From Aliishimia sp965656085 (GTDB taxonomy: Bacteria; Pseudomonadota; Alphaproteobacteria; Rhodobacterales; Rhodobacteraceae), in contig CBFHJA010000006.1 in NCBI GenBank assembly GCA_965656085.1, forward strand, positions 1-64,000: a DNA stretch of 64,000 nucleotides, written 5' to 3'. The position numbers and the translations under genes were made by a program. The notes below the pieces were generated by a model that saw only the letters and a program-made list of their open reading frames with translations, was not told the origin of the DNA and did no database searches. Below, in pieces: positions 35,102 through 42,752 of the stretch (positions are counted from its first letter, which is position 1; every line of letters starts with the position of its first letter).

Positions 35102-35965
35102 ATGGATTCCCGTATCATTCCCGCGATTTTGGGGGTCATGGCCGTACTGGTCATCGGTCTCGGCGTGCTGATCTACATGCAATTCGCGCCTGAGCAGGAA
35201 ATTCGCTATGAGGCCGATGGGGACGCGGAGTTCGCAGGGCCGGCCATTGACAGCGGCGCGCGGATCGAGATCGAAGTACTGCGCAGCCAGATCGAAGCTC
35301 TCACGCAACAGATCGCGGCGTTGGAGCAGCGGATTGGGGACCTGCAAGCGCCTACCTCCACTGCGCCGATTGGCGAACAAGAAAGCGCGATTCCGCGTGA
35401 CGGACCCAATCAGATCATCGACCGCTATGCGCAGACCGTGTTGATCGCCAGCCGCCGTGATTTGAACGAAGGGCTGCGGATCGCATCGCCGTCCTATCTC
35501 GAAAGCGTGTTTGGAAAGCCCCGCGAAGTCCTCACAGATCAGTGCCAGGGAATGACGAACCAACGCCTTGCCTCGAAACTGCGCACAGCACAGGTTGGCC
35601 CTGTCAGAGTGCGGATGCTTGAGCCGGCACTGGAATCTCTGGGACGGGTTTTCGACCGCATCAAGGCCACGGATCCTGATCTGCATGCCCGGATCAACAC
35701 CGCCGGCGCGCTCTGCGTGCGGCACATCCGGGGCGCGCCTGGACGAACTTCGACACATGCCTTCGGATTGTCTCTCGACCTCAACATCGACGGACAACTG
35801 GACCGGCTCGGGGACGGTAAGACCCAACTGGGCCTCACCATTCTTGCTGACTTTTTCCGTGAAGAGGGTTGGTACTGGGGTGCGAGTTTCGGGCGCGAGG
35901 ACTCAATGCATTTCGAAGTGAGTCGCGATCTGGTAGAAGAATGGATCGAAGAGGGAAAGCTGTGA
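35102..35965 (+). CDS. Membrane-anchored M15-family peptidase (D-Ala-D-Ala carboxypeptidase-like)
   Basis: 287 residues. Uncleaved-type membrane helix at about 7-27, a coiled coil at about 58-82 (IEVLRSQIEALTQQIAALEQ), then a periplasmic domain. Zinc ligands of the M15/VanY fold are visible: H219 and D226 in THAFGLSLDLN, and H270 in MHFEV, with WYWG preceding. The likely substrate is peptidoglycan stem peptide. Placed right after the T6SS operon, it may open the cell wall for the trans-envelope complex, as the hydrolase TagX does in Acinetobacter. That link is inference. Its own promoter and the 116-bp gap leave an independent cell-wall role possible. Confidence 0.8.
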   Translation: MDSRIIPAILGVMAVLVIGLGVLIYMQFAPEQEIRYEADGDAEFAGPAIDSGARIEIEVLRSQIEALTQQIAALEQRIGDLQAPTSTAPIGEQESAIPRDGPNQIIDRYAQTVLIASRRDLNEGLRIASPSYLESVFGKPREVLTDQCQGMTNQRLASKLRTAQVGPVRVRMLEPALESLGRVFDRIKATDPDLHARINTAGALCVRHIRGAPGRTSTHAFGLSLDLNIDGQLDRLGDGKTQLGLTILADFFREEGWYWGASFGREDSMHFEVSRDLVEEWIEEGKL

Positions 35966-35974
35966 GGGAGAATC

Positions 35975-37078
35975 GTGTTTCCTGATCTGGAAAGGGCGCA
36001 GGCACTACAAGACGAACTGACCGTGAAGAGTCGCGCGCTCGCCGCACAGATCGCGCTGCCTGCACTCGACCGGGATCGCGATGCAATCCGCTCGGAATGG
36101 GAGAAGATCGCCCGCGAACGCGCTCCGCTAAACGCACTTTACCGCAAACTGCGCAAGACCGCTCGTGAGCTAGAAAGGGATAAGTTCGCGCGCGACCTTC
36201 AGGATAAGGTGAAGGCCCTGAATCGCGTATTGCGGTTCTGGGATGAAATGGAGCAGCTTGTCGCGCATCATATCGACGCGCCGGAGACCCCTTTCGATCT
36301 CGACTATGTGCCCGGACCCCATGATGCGCTGATCAGTTACCTACACACCGCCCTTCACACTTTGGCAAACCCGAACGAGCAGGACGACAGCGCGATCAAT
36401 CATAACTGCTTTGCCGACATTCCGATGGAGATTCAGCGTTTTGAGCTGTTGATCAACGCTGCCTACCGCTTGCTCCTTGTTCAGGGCAGGGCCGACGGCG
36501 CGCGGTTTCTAGACGTGGGCTGTGGTGGGGCGACCAAGGTTCTTGCGGCGGCGCGGGTGTTTCCCAAATGCGACGGGCTGGAATACGACCCCGGCTATGC
36601 TGCGGCGGGGGCGCGCACGATGCGTCTGACTGCACCAGAGGCGGGTCACGTCGTGCAAGGCGATGCACTGACTTTCGATGGGTATAGTGCGTATGACGTG
36701 ATCTATTTCTATCGCCCGATTGCAGACGACGAGCTGCTGAGCACGATGCAGGAGCGAATCGTGGATCAGGCCCGGCCGGGTACAGTAATTCTTGCTCCAT
36801 ATTCGAAATTTCTTGATCCGCGCGATGACTTCCCGTGCGCGCAGATCAAGGGGCCGATCTATGTCACCGGGGTCACGCAAGAGCAGGCCGATGCGTGGCA
36901 TGCGCATGCTAGGCGCACCGGGACGGATCTGATCCGCCGCGCGCGGCATCTACGCTTCGATCCGGGCTTCTGGACGCCGATCCTGGAGGCGGCGAGTTTC
37001 AACGGCGCAGCACAGTTGGCTGAAAAGCTGCTACCGGAGCAACCACGTCACGATGGTTTCAAGGCGGCGCTGGCATAA
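35975..37078 (+). CDS. SAM-dependent methyltransferase-like protein
   Basis: 367 residues, GTG start at 35975 with GGGAG 6 bp upstream, 9 bp after the peptidase gene. N-terminal third (about 5-90) is a charged helical region. The C-terminal part is a class I methyltransferase fold: FLDVGCGGATKVL (about 177-189) for SAM binding, GLEYDPGY as the acidic loop after strand 2, then GDALTFDGYSAYDVIYFYRP. The substrate cannot be told. The helical N-terminal extension is unusual for small methyltransferases. Its 3' end overlaps the convergent ubiG gene by 31 bp, so both genes share sequence at their ends. Confidence 0.7.
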   Translation: MFPDLERAQALQDELTVKSRALAAQIALPALDRDRDAIRSEWEKIARERAPLNALYRKLRKTARELERDKFARDLQDKVKALNRVLRFWDEMEQLVAHHIDAPETPFDLDYVPGPHDALISYLHTALHTLANPNEQDDSAINHNCFADIPMEIQRFELLINAAYRLLLVQGRADGARFLDVGCGGATKVLAAARVFPKCDGLEYDPGYAAAGARTMRLTAPEAGHVVQGDALTFDGYSAYDVIYFYRPIADDELLSTMQERIVDQARPGTVILAPYSKFLDPRDDFPCAQIKGPIYVTGVTQEQADAWHAHARRTGTDLIRRARHLRFDPGFWTPILEAASFNGAAQLAEKLLPEQPRHDGFKAALA

Positions 37079-37806
37079 TTTACACTGAGGTCACGCGCCG
37101 AGATCGACCATGTCCACGCAATCGGGTTGAACACGAACCCCTTGCGATCCACCGGCTCAAACCCGGCGCTCTGCAAGAGCCATTCCAGCTCATCGGGCGT
37201 GATGAACTTAGACCAGTCATGCGTGCCCTTGGGGAGCCAGCCCATGATATGCTCGGCACCGATGATTGTGGCCATGTAGCTTTTAGCATTCCGGTTGATT
37301 GTGGAGCAGATATGGAGCCCGCCAGGTTTGAGGAGTTTCTCGCAGGCCGCGAGGAACACGGCAGGGTCGGCGACATGCTCGATCACTTCCATGTTCAGCA
37401 CCACGTCGAACTGCTCGCCCGCAGCTGCCAACTCCTCGGCGGTGACATGTCGGTAGTCGATGTCGAGCCCCGATTTCTCAGCATGAATGCGGGCGACCGG
37501 CAGGTTGCCCTCTGCGGCATCCGCGCCCACGACCGTGGCTCCGAGCCGGGCCATCGGCTCGCAGAGCAATCCGCCGCCGCAGCCGATATCGAGTAGGCGC
37601 AGACCGGTAAACGCCTTCGGTAGGCTCAGGTCTCGGTCGAACTCCAGAGCGATCTGCCCGGCGATGTAGTCAAGGCGGGTTGGACCCAGCATATGCAACG
37701 GCTTGAACTTGCCATTCGGGTCCCACCATTCCGCCGCCATTGCCTCGAATTTCGCGACTTCGGCGGCATCGACAGTGGTTTGTTGCGTTTTCATCGCGTC
37801 ACCCAT
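37048..37806 (-). CDS. ubiG: Ubiquinone biosynthesis O-methyltransferase UbiG
   Basis: 252 residues, start at 37806 supported by AGGA 6 bp upstream (a later ATG at 37794 is possible). Signatures: KFEAMAAEWWDPNGKFKPLH, LLDIGCGGGLLCEPMARLGA, VLNMEVIEHVADP and HDWSKFITPDEL. It methylates the two hydroxyl groups on the ubiquinone ring precursor using SAM. Divergent from the iminopeptidase gene with only 37 bp between starts. Confidence 0.96.
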   Translation of the reverse strand: MGDAMKTQQTTVDAAEVAKFEAMAAEWWDPNGKFKPLHMLGPTRLDYIAGQIALEFDRDLSLPKAFTGLRLLDIGCGGGLLCEPMARLGATVVGADAAEGNLPVARIHAEKSGLDIDYRHVTAEELAAAGEQFDVVLNMEVIEHVADPAVFLAACEKLLKPGGLHICSTINRNAKSYMATIIGAEHIMGWLPKGTHDWSKFITPDELEWLLQSAGFEPVDRKGFVFNPIAWTWSISARDLSVNYASAALKPS

Positions 37807-37830
37807 GTGCTTTCCTGTTATTCAGCCATA

Positions 37831-37836
37831 TATAGT
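37831..37836 (+). promoter_or_regulatory. Predicted -10 element giving a leaderless iminopeptidase mRNA
   Basis: TATAGT at 37831-37836 ends 7 bp before the ATG at 37844, and no Shine-Dalgarno sequence exists in between (the bases are ACCTCCA). Transcription would start at or next to the start codon. A matching -35 box is not evident. Confidence 0.3.
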
Positions 37837-37843
37837 ACCTCCA

Positions 37844-38815
37844 ATGGACAAGCACCCGGATCAAAAGCGCGCAGTGCAATTTCTGTATCCGCCGATCGAC
37901 CCCTTCGATCAGCGGATGCTCGACGTGGGCGATGGACATACGGTCTATATGGAGCAATGCGGCAATCCGAACGGGCTGCCGGTCGTGGTGTTTCATGGCG
38001 GGCCGGGCGGGGGCTGCTCGCCGGCAATGCGGCGCTATTTCAATCCGGATATCTACCGAGTTGTTCTCTTCGACCAGCGCGGCTGCGGGCGCTCACGGCC
38101 TCACGCATCGGTGTCGCATAACAATACATGGGCGCTGGTTCGCGACGCGGAATTGATTCGCGAAACCCTCGGTATCAAGGACTGGATCGTCTTTGGTGGC
38201 TCGTGGGGTGCGACGCTGGGGCTGATCTATGCCCAAACCCATCCCTCCCGCGTGCTGCATCTGGTGTTGCGCGGTGTGTTTCTGGCCACGCAGGCGGAGC
38301 TTGACTGGTTCTATGGCGGCGGTGCAGGTAAGTTTTGGCCCGACAATTGGGCGAAGTTCCTCGCGCCGATCCCCGAGGATGAGCATGGCGATCTGATCGG
38401 GGCCTATCATCGGCGGCTTTTTTCCGGCGATCTGATGGAGGAAACCCGCTGCGCTCGGGCATGGGCATCATGGGAGAATGCGCTGGCGTCCTTTGCGTCC
38501 GGCGGTCAGGGTGGCGATTCACCGGGCGAATATGCGAGAGCCTTTGCACGGCTGGAGAATCACTACTTCATAAACGCCGCCTTTCTGGAACGGGATGGTC
38601 AGCTTTTGCACGATATGCCTCGGATCGCACATATACCCGGAACGATCGTACAAGGGCGCTACGACATGATCTGCCCGCCGGAATCGGCCTACAACCTGAA
38701 GGCGCGCTGGCCAAACGCGCGGTTGAAGTTCATCGACAAGGCGGGCCATGCTCTTTCGGAACCGGGAATCAGCGCAGAATTGGTGCGCGAAATGGACAGG
38801 CTTGCCGCGACATGA
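37844..38815 (+). CDS. pip: Prolyl iminopeptidase
   Basis: 323 residues from the ATG at 37844; the upstream in-frame extension runs antisense through ubiG and is rejected. Alpha/beta-hydrolase of family S33: oxyanion region HGGPGGG, DQRGCGRSRPHA, nucleophile in GGSWGATLGL, the acid in GRYDMICP and the catalytic His in AGHAL. WENALASF and the NHYF-like NHYFIN segment are typical of Pip cap domains. It removes N-terminal proline from peptides. Overlaps the solute-binding protein gene by 4 bp (ATGA). Confidence 0.95.
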   Translation: MDKHPDQKRAVQFLYPPIDPFDQRMLDVGDGHTVYMEQCGNPNGLPVVVFHGGPGGGCSPAMRRYFNPDIYRVVLFDQRGCGRSRPHASVSHNNTWALVRDAELIRETLGIKDWIVFGGSWGATLGLIYAQTHPSRVLHLVLRGVFLATQAELDWFYGGGAGKFWPDNWAKFLAPIPEDEHGDLIGAYHRRLFSGDLMEETRCARAWASWENALASFASGGQGGDSPGEYARAFARLENHYFINAAFLERDGQLLHDMPRIAHIPGTIVQGRYDMICPPESAYNLKARWPNARLKFIDKAGHALSEPGISAELVREMDRLAAT

Positions 38816-39693
38816 CCCAGACGCCCCGTCAGTTTGACCGCCGTGCGCTTTTTGCGACGGGTTCGGCGGCGGCGCTTCTGGCGGCGGTTGGCGTGTCGGC
38901 GCAGGCCGCGCCGGCGCGGGGCGGGCATCTTAAGGTAGCGCTCTCGGGCGGGGATCGCTCGGAGACATGGCGCGACTTGCCGGGCGGACGTTTCCTTCAG
39001 GCTGCGCGCAATGCAGTGTTCGAAACCCTTACGGAAATCGCCCCGGACGGCACCCTCCACCCTGGGCTTGCGGTCTCTTGGGCGGCACGTGATGAGGGGC
39101 GAGTCTGGATTTTTTCGCTGCGCGAAGACGTTCGGTTTCACGATGGAAGTGCCATGCGCGCGGAGGATGTCGCCGCCTCACTCGCCCTGCATGACGCGGT
39201 TCAAACGGTTCGCGTCGGAGATATGCAAACTCAGCTCCATGTCACATTGCACACACCAGATGCAGGCTTTCCCTTTACCCTATCTGACGGCGGCTGGTCG
39301 ATTTTCTCAGCCGCCGAATTGGCGTCTGGCGCAACCCCTTTTCAAGGAACCGGTCTCTACCGCATCGTGCGCTTCGATGCCGGACGTGGTTTTCTGGGGC
39401 AGCGCGTGGAGTCGCATCGGAAGGATGGCACCGCGGGTTGGTTCGAAACCGTGGAGCTTGTTGCTATTTCTGACGAGGCTGTGCGCGCTGAAGCGGTGCG
39501 AGATGGTTATGTGGATGCGGCCGACTTGACTGGTGCGTATGATCTGGCGGCGCGGTCCGATATCGAAGTGATGGCCGATGAAACTGGCATGGTGAGTGGG
39601 GCTCTGCGCAAGGGCCTGCTCCATGGCGCACGGGTCGGCCCGCACCCGCTCGACGGGTTGCGCTTTGCTACCAGGTGGTGGATGCCGGGCTGA
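38812..39693 (+). CDS. Short peptide-type ABC solute-binding protein with Tat-like signal
   Basis: 293 residues starting in the pip stop (ATGA). A twin-arginine-like leader (FDRRALFATGSAAALLAA, ending around AQAAPA) is followed by family-5 solute-binding motifs: NAVFETLTEIAPDGTLHPGLA, VWIFSLREDVRFHDGS and AEDVAASL. Family-5 proteins usually have about 500 residues; here the second lobe is largely missing, so it is either a reduced form or a gene decayed at its 3' end. No permease or ATPase genes adjoin. Linkage to an iminopeptidase hints at peptide use, but transport function is doubtful. Confidence 0.75.
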   Translation: MTQTPRQFDRRALFATGSAAALLAAVGVSAQAAPARGGHLKVALSGGDRSETWRDLPGGRFLQAARNAVFETLTEIAPDGTLHPGLAVSWAARDEGRVWIFSLREDVRFHDGSAMRAEDVAASLALHDAVQTVRVGDMQTQLHVTLHTPDAGFPFTLSDGGWSIFSAAELASGATPFQGTGLYRIVRFDAGRGFLGQRVESHRKDGTAGWFETVELVAISDEAVRAEAVRDGYVDAADLTGAYDLAARSDIEVMADETGMVSGALRKGLLHGARVGPHPLDGLRFATRWWMPG

Positions 39694-39837
39694 TCGCGTT
39701 TGCCGTTCAACAGTGAATGGCACCACTGCGCGGAGATGGGCGTCATAAGGGGCTTGCAGAAACCGGTGCGACGACGTATGTAGCACGCAACAGCGGCGCG
39801 GTGAGGTCCAAACTCAGCGCTCCACCGGAACATGTTC

Positions 39838-39860
39838 ACGGGCCGCGCGCCCGTTTTTTT
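39838..39860 (+). terminator. Rho-independent terminator just before rimP
   Basis: ACGGGC (39838-39843), loop CGCGC, GCCCGT (39849-39854), followed by a run of seven T ending at 39860. Strong by appearance. It ends only 24 bp before the rimP ATG, leaving no room for a full promoter, so it probably lies inside the leader of the rimP operon. A weak candidate promoter upstream is TTGCAG (39754-39759), 17 bp, TATGTA (39777-39782). Alternatively it ends the pip transcript and rimP starts from very close by. Confidence 0.75.
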
Positions 39861-39884
39861 GTGCCTGAAAGCAAACCTGACCCT

Positions 39885-40478
39885 ATGTCCAACGACCTCA
39901 TCGCCAAAGCCGCGATCGACCGCCGACTTGCCGAGATCATCACGCCGGTGATCGAGGACCTGGGATTCGAGCTTGTGCGCGTGCGGCTGATGTCGAGCAA
40001 GAACAGCACGCTTCAAGTGATGGCCGACCGTCCCGATGGCGGGATCGAGGTGGATGAGCTTGCCGAGATTTCGACCAATATCAGCGCGGTCCTGGACGTC
40101 GAGGACCCGATTCTGGACGCCTATACGCTTGAGGTCTCCAGCCCCGGGATCGACCGTCCCCTGACGCGTCTGAAGGATTTCGAAACCTTCGAGGGCTATG
40201 ATGCCAAGCTCGAAACCGCCGAACTAATCGACGGGCGCCGCCGCTTCAAGGGCGTGCTCGCGGGTGTCGAAGGTGACGAGGTGCTGATCAATGTGACGGG
40301 TGCCGGTGAAGAAACGCTCACGATCGGGCTCCGGTTCGATTGGCTCAGCGACGCCAAGTTGATCCTGACTGACGAGTTGATCCGCGAAATGCTGCGTCAA
40401 CGCAAGGACGCAGGCACGTTGAACGAAGACGCATTTGACGAAATTGAAGAAACGACTGGCGCTCCGGAGGACACCTGA
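39885..40478 (+). CDS. rimP: Ribosome maturation factor RimP
   Basis: 197 residues from the ATG at 39885; the longer frame reaches back through the terminator and is rejected. Signatures: IITPVIEDLGFELVRVRL, LQVMADRPDGGIEVDELAEI, YTLEVSSPGIDRPLTRLKDF and the SH3-like C-terminal part. It assists 30S subunit maturation. There is no clear ribosome site. First gene of the conserved rimP-nusA-ylxR-infB operon; its stop overlaps the nusA start (TGATG). Confidence 0.96.
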   Translation: MSNDLIAKAAIDRRLAEIITPVIEDLGFELVRVRLMSSKNSTLQVMADRPDGGIEVDELAEISTNISAVLDVEDPILDAYTLEVSSPGIDRPLTRLKDFETFEGYDAKLETAELIDGRRRFKGVLAGVEGDEVLINVTGAGEETLTIGLRFDWLSDAKLILTDELIREMLRQRKDAGTLNEDAFDEIEETTGAPEDT

Positions 40479-42094
40479 TGGCCATTACATCTGCAAACCA
40501 GCTCGAGCTTCTGCAAACCGCAGAAGCTGTCGCGCGTGAGAAAATGATCGACCCGTCGCTCGTGATCGAGGCGATGGAAGAATCGCTCGCGCGTGCCGCG
40601 AAGTCCCGCTACGGTGCCGAAATGGACATTCGCGTGTCCATCGACCGCAAGACCGGCCGCGCCACCTTTACCCGCGTTCGCACCGTGGTCGAAGACGAGG
40701 AGCTTGAGAACTATCAGGCCGAGTTCACCGTCGATCAGGCCAAGCAATACATGGAAGACCCGGCGGTCGGCGACACCTTCGTGGAGGAAGTCCCGCCCGT
40801 CGAGATGGGCCGGATCGCGGCGCAATCTGCCAAGCAGGTGATCCTGCAAAAGGTCCGCGAAGCCGAGCGTGACAAGCAGTTCGAAGAGTACAAGGACAAG
40901 ATCGGCACGATCATCAACGTCGCCGTGAAGCGCGAAGAATACGGCAATGTCATCGTCGACCTGAACCCCGGCGAAGGCGTGCTGCGCCGCAACGAGAAGA
41001 TTGGCCGGGAAAGCTACCGCCCCAACGACCGCATCCGCTGCTACATCAAGGATGTGCGCCGCGAGCCGCGTGGCCCGCAAATCTTCCTCAGCCGCACCGC
41101 GCCGGAATTCATGGCCGAGCTGTTCAAGATGGAAGTGCCGGAAATCTATGACGGGATCATCGAGATCAAGGCCGTCGCGCGCGATCCGGGCAGCCGGGCG
41201 AAGATCGCAGTTATCTCCTATGACAACTCGATCGACCCGGTGGGCGCCTGTGTCGGGATGCGCGGCAGCCGTGTGCAAGCTGTGGTTAACGAGCTTCAGG
41301 GCGAGAAAATCGACATTATTCCTTGGAATGAAGATCAGCCGACGTTCCTCGTGAACGCACTGCAACCCGCCGAAGTGAGCAAGGTGGTTCTCGACGAGGA
41401 AGCCGGCAAGATCGAGGTGGTGGTGCCTGAAGAGCAACTCTCGCTCGCGATTGGCCGGCGCGGTCAGAACGTGCGCCTCGCCTCGCAGCTAACGAATCTC
41501 GATATCGACATCATGACCGAGGAAGAAGAATCGGCCCGCCGTCAGGCCGAGTTCGAGGAGCGCACCAAGCTCTTCATGGACTCGCTCGATCTCGATGAGT
41601 TCTTCGCTCAGCTTTTGGTCTCCGAAGGCTTCACCAATCTCGAAGAGGTTGCCTATGTTGAGGTTGACGAGCTTTTGGTGATCGACGGGGTGGATGAAGA
41701 CACCGCTGGTGAGCTTCAGGCGCGGGCGCGCGACTATCTGCAGGCCGAAGCCGAGAAAGCCCTCGCGAACGCGCGCGAGATGGGCGCTGAGGACAGCCTC
41801 ATTGATTTCGAGGGCCTCAGCCCCCAAATGGTGGAGGCACTGTCTAAGGACGGTGTGAAGACGCTGGAAGACTTCGCCACCTGCGCCGACTGGGAACTTG
41901 CGGGCGGCTGGACCACCGAGGGCGGCGAGCGCGTGAAGGATGACGGCCTCCTTGAGCCCTTCGACGTGTCGCTTGAAGAGGCGCAGCACATGGTCATGAC
42001 CGCACGCGTGCTTCTGGGCTGGGTCGATCCGACCGAGCTTGAGGCAGAGGAACAGGCCGCAGAAGAAGGCGAGTTCGCGGAGGACGAGGCCTGA
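40478..42094 (+). CDS. nusA: Transcription termination/antitermination factor NusA
   Basis: 538 residues. N-terminal RNA polymerase-binding domain (LELLQTAEAVAREKMI), S1 domain, two KH domains (DPVGACVGMRGSRVQAVVNE, LAIGRRGQNVRLASQL), and two C-terminal acidic helix-hairpin-helix repeats (around FTNLEEVAYVEVDELL and GVKTLEDFATCADWEL). Acts on pausing, termination and antitermination. The Ala/Glu-rich C-terminal end is common in alphaproteobacteria. Confidence 0.98.
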   Translation: MAITSANQLELLQTAEAVAREKMIDPSLVIEAMEESLARAAKSRYGAEMDIRVSIDRKTGRATFTRVRTVVEDEELENYQAEFTVDQAKQYMEDPAVGDTFVEEVPPVEMGRIAAQSAKQVILQKVREAERDKQFEEYKDKIGTIINVAVKREEYGNVIVDLNPGEGVLRRNEKIGRESYRPNDRIRCYIKDVRREPRGPQIFLSRTAPEFMAELFKMEVPEIYDGIIEIKAVARDPGSRAKIAVISYDNSIDPVGACVGMRGSRVQAVVNELQGEKIDIIPWNEDQPTFLVNALQPAEVSKVVLDEEAGKIEVVVPEEQLSLAIGRRGQNVRLASQLTNLDIDIMTEEEESARRQAEFEERTKLFMDSLDLDEFFAQLLVSEGFTNLEEVAYVEVDELLVIDGVDEDTAGELQARARDYLQAEAEKALANAREMGAEDSLIDFEGLSPQMVEALSKDGVKTLEDFATCADWELAGGWTTEGGERVKDDGLLEPFDVSLEEAQHMVMTARVLLGWVDPTELEAEEQAAEEGEFAEDEA

Positions 42095-42119
42095 TCTCAG
42101 GCCTCGCTTTGTGGGCGAC

Positions 42120-42752
42120 ATGACGCGCGGCGGCCGTCATAAGGACCGGGACAGCGGTCCCGAGCGCAAATGCTTGGCGACAGGAGAGGTGCGGCCAAAA
42201 GCCGACCTGATCCGATTTGTCACAGGCCCGGACGGGTCCGTGGTGCCGGATATTGCAGGCAAGCTGCCCGGACGTGGGTATTATGTGACCGCGGACAAAG
42301 CAGCGCTCGAGCAAGCCGTGGCGAAGAAGCTGTTCGCGCGCGGGGCCAAGGCATCGGTTACGGTGCCGGACGAGCTGGTGGCGCAGATCGAAGCACAGCT
42401 CGCTCGGCGCGTGATCGACCTGATTTCATTGGCCCGCAAGGGCGGCAAGGCCGTCGCGGGCTATGAGAAAGTCAAAAGCTGGCTGGACCGCGAAGAGGCA
42501 CGGGTTTTGATGCAAGCCAGTGACGGGTCGGAGCGGGGCAAGTCGAAGCTCAGCACCCCGCATTTCGGCCATTTCATAGGCTGGCTCACAGCCGACGAGT
42601 TAGGTTTGGCATTTGGACGCCAAATTGTGATACATGGGGCGCTCGCCTCTGGTGGACTCAGCAACCGTGTTGTAGAGGAAGCCCAACGATTGCGGGGCGT
42701 GCGCCTTGGCACAGGCGGAAACCCCGCCGGGAAAGGACGAAAAGCTTTATGA
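42120..42752 (+). CDS. ylxR: YlxR-family RNA-binding protein (DUF448 plus L7Ae-like part)
   Basis: 210 residues from the ATG at 42120; the longer frame back to 42039 lies in the nusA end. N-terminal DUF448/YlxR domain: GPERKCLATGEVRPKADLIR, then GRGYYV and a charged helix. The second half (DLISLARKGGKAVAGYEKV) looks like an L7Ae-type RNA-binding module. Always found between nusA and infB. Overlaps infB by 4 bp (ATGA). Confidence 0.93.
   Translation: MTRGGRHKDRDSGPERKCLATGEVRPKADLIRFVTGPDGSVVPDIAGKLPGRGYYVTADKAALEQAVAKKLFARGAKASVTVPDELVAQIEAQLARRVIDLISLARKGGKAVAGYEKVKSWLDREEARVLMQASDGSERGKSKLSTPHFGHFIGWLTADELGLAFGRQIVIHGALASGGLSNRVVEEAQRLRGVRLGTGGNPAGKGRKAL

Noticed and set aside
37703..37843. 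47-codon N-terminal extension of the iminopeptidase
   Set aside because: Antisense to the ubiG start; family alignment places the start at 37844.
39694..39837. tRNA gene before rimP, as in the E. coli metY-rimP operon
   Set aside because: No cloverleaf-like pairing or TTCGA arm seen; only a weak promoter candidate and the terminator.
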